A stretch of 64,000 nucleotides of DNA from Cryptosporangium phraense (GTDB taxonomy: Bacteria > Actinomycetota > Actinomycetes > Mycobacteriales > Cryptosporangiaceae), in NCBI RefSeq assembly GCF_006912135.1, contig NZ_VIRS01000006.1, positions 186,001 to 250,000 on the forward strand. The letters run 5' to 3'. Of this stretch, positions 8,177 through 16,420 are shown in pieces. The position numbers and the translations under genes are program-made. Below the pieces are notes generated by a model. It did not search any database and was not told where the DNA came from. It saw only the letters and a program-made list of their open reading frames with translations. Each line of letters opens with the position of its first letter. Within the stretch, counting starts at the first letter, position 1.

Positions 8177-9043
8177 ATGACCACCGCACAGACACACACG
8201 CTCGCCATCCCCGGCGTCGATCTGGTCTACGACGTCCGGGGGCCGCTGCCGCCCGCCGACGGAAGACCGGTCCTGCTGATGATCGGCCAGCCGATGACCG
8301 CCGAGGGCTTCGGAGCGCTCGCCGACCGCTTCGCCGACCGGACCGTCGTCACCTACGACCCGCGCGGCCTGGGCCGCAGCGTCCGGTCGGACGGGCGGAC
8401 CGACAACACCCCGCAGCAGCAGGCGGCCGACCTGCACCTGCTCGTCGAAGCGGTCGACAGCGGACCGGTGGACCTGTTCGCCAGCAGCGGCGGCGCGGTC
8501 ACCGGGCTCGAACTCGTGGCCACGCACCCGGAGGACGTCCGGACGCTGGTGGCGCACGAGCCGCCGATCAACGCCGCGCTCCCCGACGCCGAGGCCGCCG
8601 AGCGCGCACAGCGCGCTTTCGAGGCCGCGTACCAGGCCAACGGGCGCGGAGCGGGCATGGCCGCGTTCATCCAGATGACGTCCTGGACGGGCGAGTTCAC
8701 CGACGAGTACTTCGCGGCCCCGACGCCCGACCCGGCCGCGTTCGGCATGCCGGCCGAGGACGACGGCGGGCGCAACGACCCGCTGCTCTCGGGCGTCTCG
8801 CGGGCGATCACCGACTACCGGCCCGACGTCGAGGCGCTGAAGGCGGCCTCGACGCGGATCGTGATCGCGGCCGGCGAGGAGTCGGCCGGCACGTACACCG
8901 CGCGGACCGCGGCCGGAATGGCGGCGCTGCTCGGGCAGGACGCGACGATCTTCCCGAGCCACCACGGCGGCTTCCTCGGCGGCGAGTTCGGCTACGCGGG
9001 CAAGCCCGACGAGTTCGCCGCCCGCCTCCGCGAAATTCTCTGA
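8177..9043 (+). CDS. Alpha/beta hydrolase
   Basis: A 288-residue soluble alpha/beta-fold hydrolase. The nucleophile elbow is FASSGGAVTG with Ser104, a small-residue variant of GxSxG. The oxyanion region appears as LLMIGQPM (about 33-40), DPRGLGRS (about 61-68) precedes the elbow, and the candidate catalytic His is in FPSHHGG near residue 266. The acid is probably in the strand before TRIVIAAGEES. No substrate can be assigned. It stands alone, 68 bases before the DGPF/sigma pair. Confidence 0.85.
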   Translation: MTTAQTHTLAIPGVDLVYDVRGPLPPADGRPVLLMIGQPMTAEGFGALADRFADRTVVTYDPRGLGRSVRSDGRTDNTPQQQAADLHLLVEAVDSGPVDLFASSGGAVTGLELVATHPEDVRTLVAHEPPINAALPDAEAAERAQRAFEAAYQANGRGAGMAAFIQMTSWTGEFTDEYFAAPTPDPAAFGMPAEDDGGRNDPLLSGVSRAITDYRPDVEALKAASTRIVIAAGEESAGTYTARTAAGMAALLGQDATIFPSHHGGFLGGEFGYAGKPDEFAARLREIL

Positions 9044-9111
9044 CTCGTCGCTGTCGGATCGAGGCCCGGCGTTCGTAGCAGGGGTGAAAGGCCCGACGAG
9101 AGGAGCTTCTG

Positions 9112-9435
9112 ATGCAGTACCTGGTTTCCGTTCTCCACGACAGCACCGCGCTGGCCACCGACGAGGAGCAGGCGGCGATCGACGTCTTCAACGACCAGCT
9201 CATCGCCGACGGTCATTGGGTGTTCGCCGGCGGCCTGGGATGGCCGGACGCGGCCACCGTCGTCGACAACCGGGGCGACGAGGCGATGTTCACCGATGGG
9301 CCGTACGTGGAGTCGAAGGAGTTCCTGATCGGCTTCTGGATCATCGAGGCGCCGGATCTCGACGTGGCGCTGAAGCTGGCGTCGGCCGGGTCGAAGGCGT
9401 GCAACCGCCGGGTCGAGGTCCGGCCGTTCCTGTGA
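9112..9435 (+). CDS. YCII/DGPF-domain protein paired with an ECF42 sigma factor
   Basis: A 107-residue ferredoxin-like-fold protein of the YCII family. The family signature DGPY lies at about 63-66 in FTDGPYVESKEFLIGFWII. DGPF proteins are usual genomic partners of ECF42 sigma factors; their biochemistry is poorly known and an enzymatic role related to muconolactone isomerases has been suggested. A good ribosome site (GAGAGGAG) precedes the ATG. The stop overlaps the sigma factor start by four bases (GTGA), so the genes are translationally coupled. Confidence 0.85.
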   Translation: MQYLVSVLHDSTALATDEEQAAIDVFNDQLIADGHWVFAGGLGWPDAATVVDNRGDEAMFTDGPYVESKEFLIGFWIIEAPDLDVALKLASAGSKACNRRVEVRPFL

Positions 9436-10661
9436 CTGTCACCGAGGCGATCACCCGGGCCCACCGCGAGGAGTGGGCCCGGGTGGTCGCGTCCCTGGCC
9501 AAGCGTTTCTCCGATCTCGACGTCGCCGAGGAGTCGGCCGCCGAGGCGTTCGCGGTCGCCGTCGAACGGTGGCCGGTCGACGGCGTCCCGCCCAACCCGG
9601 GCGCCTGGCTGACGACCACCGCCAACCGCAAGGCGATCGACCGGATCCGACGTGAGAGCAAGCGCGACGACAAGCACCGGGAGGCTCGGATGGTGTCCGA
9701 CGACGAGCCGCTCGAACCCCTCGGCGCCATCGAGGACGAGCGGCTCCGGCTGATCTTCACCTGCTGTCACCCGGCGCTGGCCCGCGAGACCCGGGTGGCG
9801 CTGACGCTGCGGATGGTCGGCGGGCTGACCGTGCCCGAGATCGCCCGGGCGTTCCTGGTACAGGAATCCGCGATGGGGCAGCGGATCACCCGGGCCAAGG
9901 CCAAGATCAAGGCCGCTCGGATCCCGTATCGGGTGCCGTCCGCGGAAGACCTCCCGGCGCGCGTCTCCGGCGTCCTCGCCGTGCTGTTCCTGATCTTCAA
10001 CGAGGGCTACCTGTCGACCGGCCCCGATACCGATCCGGTCCGTCAGGACCTGACCGCGGAGGCGATCCGGCTCACCCGCCTGATCCGGACGTTGCTTCCC
10101 GACGACGGTGAGGTGGCCGGGTTGCTGGCGCTGATGCTCCTGACCGAGGCCCGCCGCCCGGCCCGGGTCTCGGCCGGCGGCGATCTGGTCGCACTGCACG
10201 AGCAGGACCGGGGAGCCTGGGACGCCGGTCTGATCGCCGAGGGGCACCGGCTGGTGCGGGAGCGGCTGGCGGCCGGGGTGGCGCCGGGGCGCTATCAGGT
10301 CCTCGCCGCGATCAACGCCGTGCACACGTCGGCCCGGGACGTCCGGGACACCGACTGGTCGCAGGTCGTCGCGCTCTACGACCAGTTGGGGCGGCTCGAT
10401 CCGTCGCCGATCGTCGCGTTGAACCGGGCGATCGCGGTGGCCGAGCTCGACGGGCCGGACGTCGCGCTGGCCGCGGTCGACCGCCTCGACCTGGACGGCT
10501 ACCACGCGTTCCACGCCACCCGGGCCGATCTGCTGCGACGCCTGGGCCGGAGCGCGAACGCGCGGGACGCTTACGACCGGGCGATCGAGCTGGCCGGCAA
10601 CACCGCGGAAGCCGCGTACCTGACCCGGCGGCGGGATCAGCTCGCGGTCAGGCCGTCGTGA
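9432..10661 (+). CDS. ECF42-type RNA polymerase sigma factor with TPR-like C-terminal domain
   Basis: A 409-residue sigma factor starting at GTG 9432. Region 2 covers about residues 10-75 (WARVVASLAKRFSDLD, then PGAWLTTTANRKAIDRIRR). Region 4 spans about 110-165 (LTLRMVGGLTVPEIARAF). The remaining 240 residues, with GYLSTG and the helical repeats APGRYQVLAAINAVH and LNRAIAVAELDGP, are the SnoaL-free, TPR-like extension typical of ECF42. No anti-sigma gene is nearby, as is usual for this group, in which the C-terminal domain is thought to control activity. It probably transcribes its own DGPF operon; I did not find the promoter motif. Confidence 0.9.
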   Translation: MTVTEAITRAHREEWARVVASLAKRFSDLDVAEESAAEAFAVAVERWPVDGVPPNPGAWLTTTANRKAIDRIRRESKRDDKHREARMVSDDEPLEPLGAIEDERLRLIFTCCHPALARETRVALTLRMVGGLTVPEIARAFLVQESAMGQRITRAKAKIKAARIPYRVPSAEDLPARVSGVLAVLFLIFNEGYLSTGPDTDPVRQDLTAEAIRLTRLIRTLLPDDGEVAGLLALMLLTEARRPARVSAGGDLVALHEQDRGAWDAGLIAEGHRLVRERLAAGVAPGRYQVLAAINAVHTSARDVRDTDWSQVVALYDQLGRLDPSPIVALNRAIAVAELDGPDVALAAVDRLDLDGYHAFHATRADLLRRLGRSANARDAYDRAIELAGNTAEAAYLTRRRDQLAVRPS

Positions 10662-11097
10662 GATCGCGCCGGAGGTACAGGCCGGGGCCGAGTTCGGTCG
10701 CGATCCGGCCGATCTCGGTGAAGCCGACCGCGAGGTAGAAGGCGAGCGCGTGGGGGTTGCCGACCACCGACAGGTGGCGGTGGCCGGTGCTCCGGGCGGA
10801 GTCGGTGATGTCGGCGATCAGCCGGCGGGCGATTCCCCGGCGCTGCTGCTCCGGGTCCACGAAGAGGTCGACGAGCGAGAGCCCGTCGGCGCCGTCGTCG
10901 TTCGTCGTGGCGAAGCCGAGAATCCGCGGGTCGGCGGCGACGCGGGTGCGGCCGGTGGGGATGTCGTCGCCGGCGAAGACGAGGAATTCGGGCCGGGCCA
11001 GCAGGAGCGGGGCGTCGCCGGCGTTCGACAGCGACGCGGCCCGGTAGACCCGCTGCAGCTCGGGCAGGTCACCGGATACGTGGTAGACGGCGATCAT
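10648..11097 (-). CDS. GNAT-family N-acetyltransferase
   Basis: A 149-residue acetyltransferase from the ATG at 11097 (MIAVYHVSGDLPELQ). The acetyl-CoA loop is the usual QRRGIARRLI after LVDLFVDPE, and the C-terminal strand has NPHALAFYLAVGFTEIG. The frame continues to 11190 but would then run across the TetR-type operators, so the shorter form is preferred. It overlaps the sigma factor gene end by 14 bases in convergent orientation. Small-molecule or protein substrate unknown. Confidence 0.82.
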   Translation of the reverse strand: MIAVYHVSGDLPELQRVYRAASLSNAGDAPLLLARPEFLVFAGDDIPTGRTRVAADPRILGFATTNDDGADGLSLVDLFVDPEQQRRGIARRLIADITDSARSTGHRHLSVVGNPHALAFYLAVGFTEIGRIATELGPGLYLRRDLTTA

Positions 11098-11142
11098 GCC
11101 GCCAGCCCCAGCATCGCACGACCGCGCACCCAACACAGAGAT

Positions 11143-11207
11143 AGAACGATCGGTCTTGCTAACGGGCGGGATCTCTGCCACCGTGTTCAAGACAGAACAT
11201 TCGTTCT
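11143..11207. promoter_or_regulatory. Pair of TetR-type operators (AGAAC-N4-GTTCT)
   Basis: AGAACGATCGGTCT at 11143-11156 and the near-perfect palindrome AGAACATTCGTTCT at 11194-11207 lie between the divergent acetyltransferase and HdeD-like genes, the second 16 bases before the plus-strand ATG. Nearly the same two words flank the TetR/flavoprotein intergenic region at 40626-40699, so the TetR protein encoded at 40008-40607 probably acts here too. Confidence 0.65.
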
Positions 11208-11223
11208 TCCCGAGAGGCTGACC

Positions 11224-11769
11224 ATGACCACCGCCGCCCTACCCGCCACCAGCGGCATCGCCCCGACCCTGCGCCGGCTCTACTTCCTCCGGGCCGGCTT
11301 CGCGGTCGTCTGGGCCGCACTGCTGGCCGCCACCGGCTCCGACCTCGGCCCGGTCAGCATCACGCTGCTGGTCCTCTACCCGTTGGTCGACGTGGCCGCC
11401 GCGGTCGTGGACTTCCGGTCGTCCGGCGCGCGCGGGCTGTACGTCAACATCGCGATCAGCGCGCTCGCGGCCCTCGGGCTGGCCATCGCGTCCGCCTCCG
11501 ACATCCCGACCGTGCTGCGCGTGTGGGGTGTCTGGGCGATCGTCGCCGGGCTGATCCAGCTGTACATCGGCGTGACGCGGTTCCGGCTCGGCGGCCAGAT
11601 CCCGATGATCCTGTCCGGCGGTATCTCGGTGCTGGCCGGATCGTCGTTCGCCCTGATGGCGTCCTCGGGCGACCCGGCGCTGACCGGCATCGCCGGATAC
11701 GCGGTCGCCGGCGCCATCTTCTTCCTGATCTCCGCGATCCGGCTCGGCCGCGCGGCGAAGAAGGCCTGA
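11224..11769 (+). CDS. HdeD/DUF308-like membrane protein
   Basis: A 181-residue integral membrane protein with about six hydrophobic segments (near 21-40, 45-60, 73-90, 98-116, 122-145, 150-172). The repeating three-helix pattern with LRVWGVWAIVAGLIQLYIGV in the middle is that of the HdeD/DUF308 family, known in enterobacteria from acid resistance but of unclear role in actinomycetes. GAGAGG lies a few bases before the ATG. TetR-type operators directly upstream suggest that a small ligand induces it together with the oxidoreductase at 40717. Confidence 0.75.
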   Translation: MTTAALPATSGIAPTLRRLYFLRAGFAVVWAALLAATGSDLGPVSITLLVLYPLVDVAAAVVDFRSSGARGLYVNIAISALAALGLAIASASDIPTVLRVWGVWAIVAGLIQLYIGVTRFRLGGQIPMILSGGISVLAGSSFALMASSGDPALTGIAGYAVAGAIFFLISAIRLGRAAKKA

Positions 11770-11947
11770 CAGCGCGCTGAGAGTCGCCCTCCGGGGTGAC
11801 AGCAGGCTGTGCGCGACCTGACGGCCCCTGGGGTCAGTCTCGTTGCTGGGGCGCACCACGCCTCATGAGAACGAGATACCGACCGATGACCGAATGCATG
11901 TCTCTTTCGCCAGGCTGAGAGCGGCGTTCGATACGAAGGGGCCGACC

Positions 11948-13408
11948 GTGACCGTCACTACACCCGAACTCGCTGCTCGGGGCTCGCGCACCTACAAATC
12001 CCTCGGTGCGGCCTGGATCCCGCTGGCCGCCCTGTGTCTGGCCTTCTTCGTCGAGATGGTCGACAACACGCTGCTGTCGATCGCGCTGCCGACGATCGGC
12101 CGCGACCTCGGGAGCGGCACCACCGCACTGCAGTGGGTCACCGGCGCCTATTCGCTGACGTTCGGCGGCCTGCTGCTCACCGCCGGGTCGATGGCCGACC
12201 GGCTCGGGCGCCGCCGCGTCCTGCTGGTCGGGCTGGCCGTGTTCGGCGTGCTCAGCCTGGCCGTCGTCGCGGTCTCGAACGCCGGTGAGCTGATCGCGCT
12301 GCGGGCCGGCCTCGGCATCGCCGCCGCGGCCATGGCGCCGATCACGAACTCGCTGGTCTTCCGGCTGTTCGACGACCAGACCCTGCGCATGCGGGCCATG
12401 ACCGTGATGATCAGCGTGGGCATGTCCGGGTTCGTGCTCGGCCCGCTGCTGGGCGGCACCGCGCTGGCCCACTTCGACTGGCAGTGGCTGCTGCTGGTCA
12501 ACGCACCGATCGCGCTGATCGCCTGCATCGGCGTCCGGCTGGGCGTCCCGGCCGACCGGCCCGAGGACCTCACCGACGACAAGCTCGACCTGCCCGGCGC
12601 CGTGCTCAGCGTCATCGCGATCGGGCTGGCCTGCTACTCGCTGACCAGCGGCATCGAGAACGGCTGGACGTCCGGGATCACGCTCGGGGCCATCGTCGGC
12701 GCGGTCGTCGCGGCGGTCGCGTTCGTCCGGCACGAGCGGCGGAGCGCCGCGCCGATGCTCGACCTGAGCCTGTTCCGGAACGGCACCGTCCGGGGCGCGT
12801 CGATCGCGCAGATCGGGACGGCGATCGCGATGGCCGCGGTGATGTTCGGGCTGATCCTGCACTTCCAGTACGCGTACGGGTGGAGCCCGATGCGGGCCGG
12901 CCTGGCGAACCTGCCGATCATCGTGACGATGCTGGCCGCGACCCCGTTGTCGGAGTGGCTGGCGAAGACGTTCGGACACCGCATCGCCTGCCTGGTCGGG
13001 GCCGCGTTCCTGGCCGGATCGCTGGCCGGTCTGTCCTGGGGCGTCGACCACGGCTACGCGGTGATCGCGGTGTGCATGGTCGCGATGACGATCGGCCTGC
13101 GCACGGTGATGACGATCTGCGCGATCGCGCTGGTCGACGCCATGCCCAGCAACCGCACCTCGATGGGCACCGCGCTGAACGACACCGCGCAGGAGGTCGG
13201 CACGAGCGTCGGGACCGCGCTGATCGGTACCTTCATCGCCGCGCTGGTCACCACCCAGCTCCCGGCCGGGGTCTGGAGCTCGAGCCTGGTGGCGTCGTTC
13301 TTCCACGGCGAGCGGATCACCTACGCGGTCGTCGCGGTGATCGTCGGGCTGGTCGCGGCCGGTGGAGCGCTCACGCTCACGAACTCCCGGTCGACCGAGG
13401 AAGCGTAG
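11948..13408 (+). CDS. MFS drug/proton antiporter, DHA2 (14-helix EmrB/QacA) type
   Basis: A 486-residue transporter with about 14 membrane helices. Motif A is GSMADRLGRRRVLLVG and the first helix carries the acidic motif FVEMVDNTLLSIALPTI, the DHA2 motif D1. GTG 11948 is preceded by AAGGGG at good spacing; the frame extends to an ATG at 11843, adding a charged 35-residue stretch that is unlikely to be translated. It probably exports lipophilic or cationic compounds. The substrate is unknown. Confidence 0.87.
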   Translation: MTVTTPELAARGSRTYKSLGAAWIPLAALCLAFFVEMVDNTLLSIALPTIGRDLGSGTTALQWVTGAYSLTFGGLLLTAGSMADRLGRRRVLLVGLAVFGVLSLAVVAVSNAGELIALRAGLGIAAAAMAPITNSLVFRLFDDQTLRMRAMTVMISVGMSGFVLGPLLGGTALAHFDWQWLLLVNAPIALIACIGVRLGVPADRPEDLTDDKLDLPGAVLSVIAIGLACYSLTSGIENGWTSGITLGAIVGAVVAAVAFVRHERRSAAPMLDLSLFRNGTVRGASIAQIGTAIAMAAVMFGLILHFQYAYGWSPMRAGLANLPIIVTMLAATPLSEWLAKTFGHRIACLVGAAFLAGSLAGLSWGVDHGYAVIAVCMVAMTIGLRTVMTICAIALVDAMPSNRTSMGTALNDTAQEVGTSVGTALIGTFIAALVTTQLPAGVWSSSLVASFFHGERITYAVVAVIVGLVAAGGALTLTNSRSTEEA

Positions 13409-13423
13409 TGTTCTGTATCGGTC

Positions 13424-13451
13424 CCGACGACGACAGTGCGGACGTCGTCGG
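13424..13451 (+). terminator. Hairpin between two MFS genes
   Basis: CCGACGAC (13424-13431) pairs with GTCGTCGG (13444-13451) across a 12-base loop, 16 bases after the first transporter's stop. There is no U-run, as is common for actinomycete terminators. An operator role for the next gene is the alternative. Confidence 0.4.
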
Positions 13452-13497
13452 TCGATAACCGAACCGCGAACGCCCCGCACAGAGGAACCGCACCCGT

Positions 13498-14712
13498 ATG
13501 ACCGTCACGTCGCCCACCGCTACGACCCCGGCCGTCGCGCCGACCACCCGAGTGATCCCCGGACTGCTGGCCCTGGCCATCGGCGGCTTCACGATCGGCA
13601 CCACCGAGTTCGTCACGATGGGTGTCCTTCCGCAGATCGCCGAGGGCCTCCGGCGCACCGAGCCGGAGGCCGCGCACGGCATCACCGCCTACGCGCTCGG
13701 CGTGGTCGTCGGCGTGCCGATCCTGGCCATCCTCGGAGCGCGCCTGCCCCGTCGCGGGCTGCTCCTGGCCCTGATGGGCGCCTACGCGGCGTTCAACGTG
13801 GTCACCGCGCTGGCCCCGACCTACGTCACGTTCGTCGGGGCCCGCTTCCTCGACGGGCTGCCGCACGGCGCGTACTTCGGCATCGCCAGCCTGGCCGCGG
13901 CCGGCCTGGTCACCCCGGCCCGGCGCGGCCGGGCGATCGCGTCGGTGATGCTCGGGTTGTCGGTCGCGAACGTCGTCGGCGTGCCGGCGACGACCTGGAT
14001 GGGTCAGCACCTGGGGTGGCGCACCACCTACCTGGCCTGCGCGGTGCTGGCCGGGCTGGCGGCCGCGCTGATCTTCACGTTCCTCCCGGCGACGCCGGTC
14101 ACCGGCGGGAGCAGCGGGCGGGCCGAGGCCCGGATGTTCTTCGCCCGCCCGCAGGTGTGGCTGACGATCGCGGCCGGGTCCATCGGGTTCGGCGGCGTGT
14201 TCGCGATCTACTCGTACATCGCCACGACCGTGACCAACGTCTCCGGGCTCCCGGAAGCGGTCGTCCCGCTGTTCCTGCTGGCCTTCGGGCTCGGCCTGGT
14301 CGTCGGGACCTGGGCCGGTGGCGAGCTCGCGGCCTGGTCGGTCTACCGGTCGTTGCTCTTCGGCGCGATCGGGACGGCCGTGGCCATGCTGGCGTTCTGG
14401 TTGGCCGCGCCGCACGGCTGGTGGGCGCTCCCGGTGGTGTTCGTCTTCGCCGCGGTCGCGTCGGTGCCGGTCACGAACCTGCAGCTGCGTCTGATGGACG
14501 TCGCTGGGGACGCGGTCACGCTCGGGGCGGCGATGAACCACGCGTCGCTCAACGTCGGCAACGCGCTCGGGGCCTGGGCCGGCGGCGTCGTCATCGCCGC
14601 CGGGTACGGCTACCGGGCCCCGGCGCTGCTCGCCACCGCGCTCGCCGCCGTCGGCGTGCTGATCATCGCTCTGTCGGGTGTCCTGGCCCGGAAGACGTCA
14701 GCAGCGCGGTGA
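13498..14712 (+). CDS. MFS transporter, DHA1 (12-helix, AraJ/NepI-like)
   Basis: A 404-residue, 12-helix transporter. The first helix has the DHA1 pattern GGFTIGTTEFVTMGVLPQIA, and motif A-like GARLPRRGLLLALMGAY follows. RFLDGLPHGAYFGIA is the conserved helix-4 motif of the AraJ/purine-efflux subfamily. The helix 5 motif C-like segment is VMLGLSVANVVGVPATTWM. Sugar, purine or drug efflux are all possible. The end overlaps the convergent HD-protein gene by 50 bases. Confidence 0.86.
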   Translation: MTVTSPTATTPAVAPTTRVIPGLLALAIGGFTIGTTEFVTMGVLPQIAEGLRRTEPEAAHGITAYALGVVVGVPILAILGARLPRRGLLLALMGAYAAFNVVTALAPTYVTFVGARFLDGLPHGAYFGIASLAAAGLVTPARRGRAIASVMLGLSVANVVGVPATTWMGQHLGWRTTYLACAVLAGLAAALIFTFLPATPVTGGSSGRAEARMFFARPQVWLTIAAGSIGFGGVFAIYSYIATTVTNVSGLPEAVVPLFLLAFGLGLVVGTWAGGELAAWSVYRSLLFGAIGTAVAMLAFWLAAPHGWWALPVVFVFAAVASVPVTNLQLRLMDVAGDAVTLGAAMNHASLNVGNALGAWAGGVVIAAGYGYRAPALLATALAAVGVLIIALSGVLARKTSAAR

Positions 14713-15268
14713 TTGCGGGGCGCCAGTGCTCGAGACCGGGCACCTCAGCGTCCACGTCCTTGGCCAGGTCGTCCCAGCGTCGGAGTTCGACCGCGACCTC
14801 GTGCTGGGGCAGCCGCTCGAACTTCGCCACCTCGTCCGGGGTCATCGGGCCGCCCTGCAGCGCCAGGCTGTTGACCGACGCCGGGGACAGCCCGTCGAAG
14901 TAGGCCGGGTCGGTGGCCACCAGGTAGCGCTTGGCCGCGACGTGCAGCGCGACCGGGCCGCCGGCCTCGGCGCCGAACCAGCGCGTCACCAGCCGGGCCC
15001 CGATGATCTCGTGGCGCTGGTCCTCCTCGGCCGACTCGCCGTCCTCACCCAGCACCAGGTGTCCGAGGTCGTGCAGCAGGGCCGCGACCTGCGCGGACGG
15101 CCCGAAGCCGGCCGCCTCGGCCAGCTCCGCGCACTGCAGCGCGTGCTGGAGCTGGGTGACGGCCTCGTCGTAGTTCGACCGGCCGGCGGTTTCGAGGAAG
15201 GCGAAGAGGCGGTCGCAGAACTCGTCCGCGGTCAGCTGCTCCGGGTCGAGCTGAAGGATGTCCGGCAT
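14663..15268 (-). CDS. HD-domain protein of the PhnZ-like mixed-valent di-iron oxygenase group
   Basis: A 201-residue protein starting at the ATG 15268. The metal ligands of an HD fold are visible: QHALQCAELA (His), LLHDLGHLVL (His-Asp), a later HE in QRHEIIGARLV, and HVAAKRYLVATDPAYFDGLS, a segment characteristic of PhnZ and TmpB relatives. PhnZ cleaves the C-P bond of 2-amino-1-hydroxyethylphosphonate using O2, and relatives oxidise other hydroxylated amines or inositol. It follows the aldolase gene by 70 bases on the same strand, so it may be the last gene of the catabolic operon. Substrate not known; an ordinary HD phosphohydrolase is the alternative. Confidence 0.72.
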   Translation of the reverse strand: MPDILQLDPEQLTADEFCDRLFAFLETAGRSNYDEAVTQLQHALQCAELAEAAGFGPSAQVAALLHDLGHLVLGEDGESAEEDQRHEIIGARLVTRWFGAEAGGPVALHVAAKRYLVATDPAYFDGLSPASVNSLALQGGPMTPDEVAKFERLPQHEVAVELRRWDDLAKDVDAEVPGLEHWRPAITALLTSSGPGHPTER

Positions 15269-15338
15269 ACCAGCGATCGTCCCCACCGCCGGCGTCGCCG
15301 GAGGAACGCGGGGCCGAACGTCGGATGAAACCGGACTT

Positions 15339-15995
15339 TCACTCCTGAACTGCCTGTGGGCTTCCGTAGTTGAGCGTGATCGCCTGCTCGATGACCGCAT
15401 ACTGCTGCTCCTCGGTCAGCGGCTGCGGGTCGGCGACCTGCGCCACTCGCAGGAGGAGAGCGGCCAGCCACTCGACCAGCAGCGCGTTGTCGACGGCCTT
15501 GCCCAGCGACGATCCGATCGCCACCGAGCCGTGGTGGGCCATCAGCGCGGCCTGCCGATCGGTCAGCGCGTCGACGACCGCGGCGGCCAGTTCCGGCGTG
15601 CCGAACGTCCGGTACTCGGCGATCCGCAGCTCGCCGCCGAGCAGCATCTGCTGGTAGTGCAGCACCGGCATCGAGGCGAACCGATTCGTCGCGCAGGCCA
15701 CCGCGGTCGCCGAGGGGGCGTGCGTGTGCACGACGGCCTGCGCGAACGTCTGCCGGTACACGGCCAGGTGCAGGTCGAGCTCGGACGTCGGCTTGAGCTT
15801 CCCGGACACCACCTGGCCGGTCAGATCGGTCTCGGTGACGTCGTCCGGCCCGCACTGCGCGAGGTCGACCCCGCTGGCGGTGGCGAAGACCCGGTCGTCG
15901 TGGCGGACCGACACGTTCCCGGCCGTCCCGATGAGCAGCCCGTTCGCGGCCAGCAACCGCGCCGCCCCGGCGACCTCGCTCCGGACGTCGGTCAT
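15339..15995 (-). CDS. Class II aldolase (fuculose-1-phosphate aldolase/AraD family)
   Basis: A 218-residue zinc aldolase. The N-terminal GTAGNVSVR is the phosphate-binding loop, TSELDLHLAVY carries the catalytic acid equivalent to Glu73 of FucA, HTHAPSATA provides two zinc histidines, and MAHHGSVAIGSSL provides the third. Members split phosphorylated sugars (FucA, RhaD) or epimerise ribulose-5-phosphate (AraD). With a PfkB kinase in the same operon, a kinase-then-aldolase route that ends in dihydroxyacetone phosphate or a related fragment is likely. The start overlaps the SRPBCC gene stop (ATGA). Confidence 0.88.
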   Translation of the reverse strand: MTDVRSEVAGAARLLAANGLLIGTAGNVSVRHDDRVFATASGVDLAQCGPDDVTETDLTGQVVSGKLKPTSELDLHLAVYRQTFAQAVVHTHAPSATAVACATNRFASMPVLHYQQMLLGGELRIAEYRTFGTPELAAAVVDALTDRQAALMAHHGSVAIGSSLGKAVDNALLVEWLAALLLRVAQVADPQPLTEEQQYAVIEQAITLNYGSPQAVQE

Positions 15996-16420
15996 GCCTT
16001 CCCTCCCTGCAGCGCACCCGCCGTCACATTGCGTACGACGACGGGGAGCCCGCGCGCGAGTTTCACGCCGACCACCCGGGCGTAGAGCTGGTGCAGTGGG
16101 CCGTCGAGCACCACGCCGTGCGTGACGCGGATGCCGCCGGCGGCCGGCTCCAGATCGTGGGTGATCGTCAGCGTGGCCAGCGGCAACCGGATGACGAAGT
16201 CCATCGCCCGCTCGCGCTCGACCCGGGTGAACTCGATCTTCTGGGCCGGGGTGCCGTGGTTCTTCACGGTGCCGATGGCCCCCGGCGCCACCGCCCGGCC
16301 GACCTGGGCCCACTCGACGTCCGGGTCGTCGATCGGCCAGGAGTCGAGGTCGGTCCAGCGTTCCCACAGCTGGGCCGCGGTGGCGGTGGTCAGCTGGCTG
16401 TGCCGGCGGCTCCAGGTCAT
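15992..16420 (-). CDS. SRPBCC-fold protein (polyketide cyclase/dehydrase-like)
   Basis: A 142-residue START/Bet v1-like protein. The N-terminal MTWSRRHSQLTTATAAQLWE and the following W-D/W-P pattern (WTDLDSWPIDDPDVEWAQV) match Polyketide_cyc2 members, and GTVKNHGTPAQKIEFTRVE forms the middle strands. Such proteins bind hydrophobic ligands or catalyse aldol/cyclase reactions; no catalytic residue can be named here. It overlaps both neighbours by four bases within the catabolic operon, so it is probably needed in stoichiometric amounts with them. Confidence 0.8.
   Translation of the reverse strand: MTWSRRHSQLTTATAAQLWERWTDLDSWPIDDPDVEWAQVGRAVAPGAIGTVKNHGTPAQKIEFTRVERERAMDFVIRLPLATLTITHDLEPAAGGIRVTHGVVLDGPLHQLYARVVGVKLARGLPVVVRNVTAGALQGGKA

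Noticed and set aside
15339-16367. A 342-codon fusion of SRPBCC and aldolase
   Set aside because: The aldolase has its own ATG at 15995 in an ATGA overlap with the SRPBCC stop; the upstream extension is a shadow of the SRPBCC gene in another frame.
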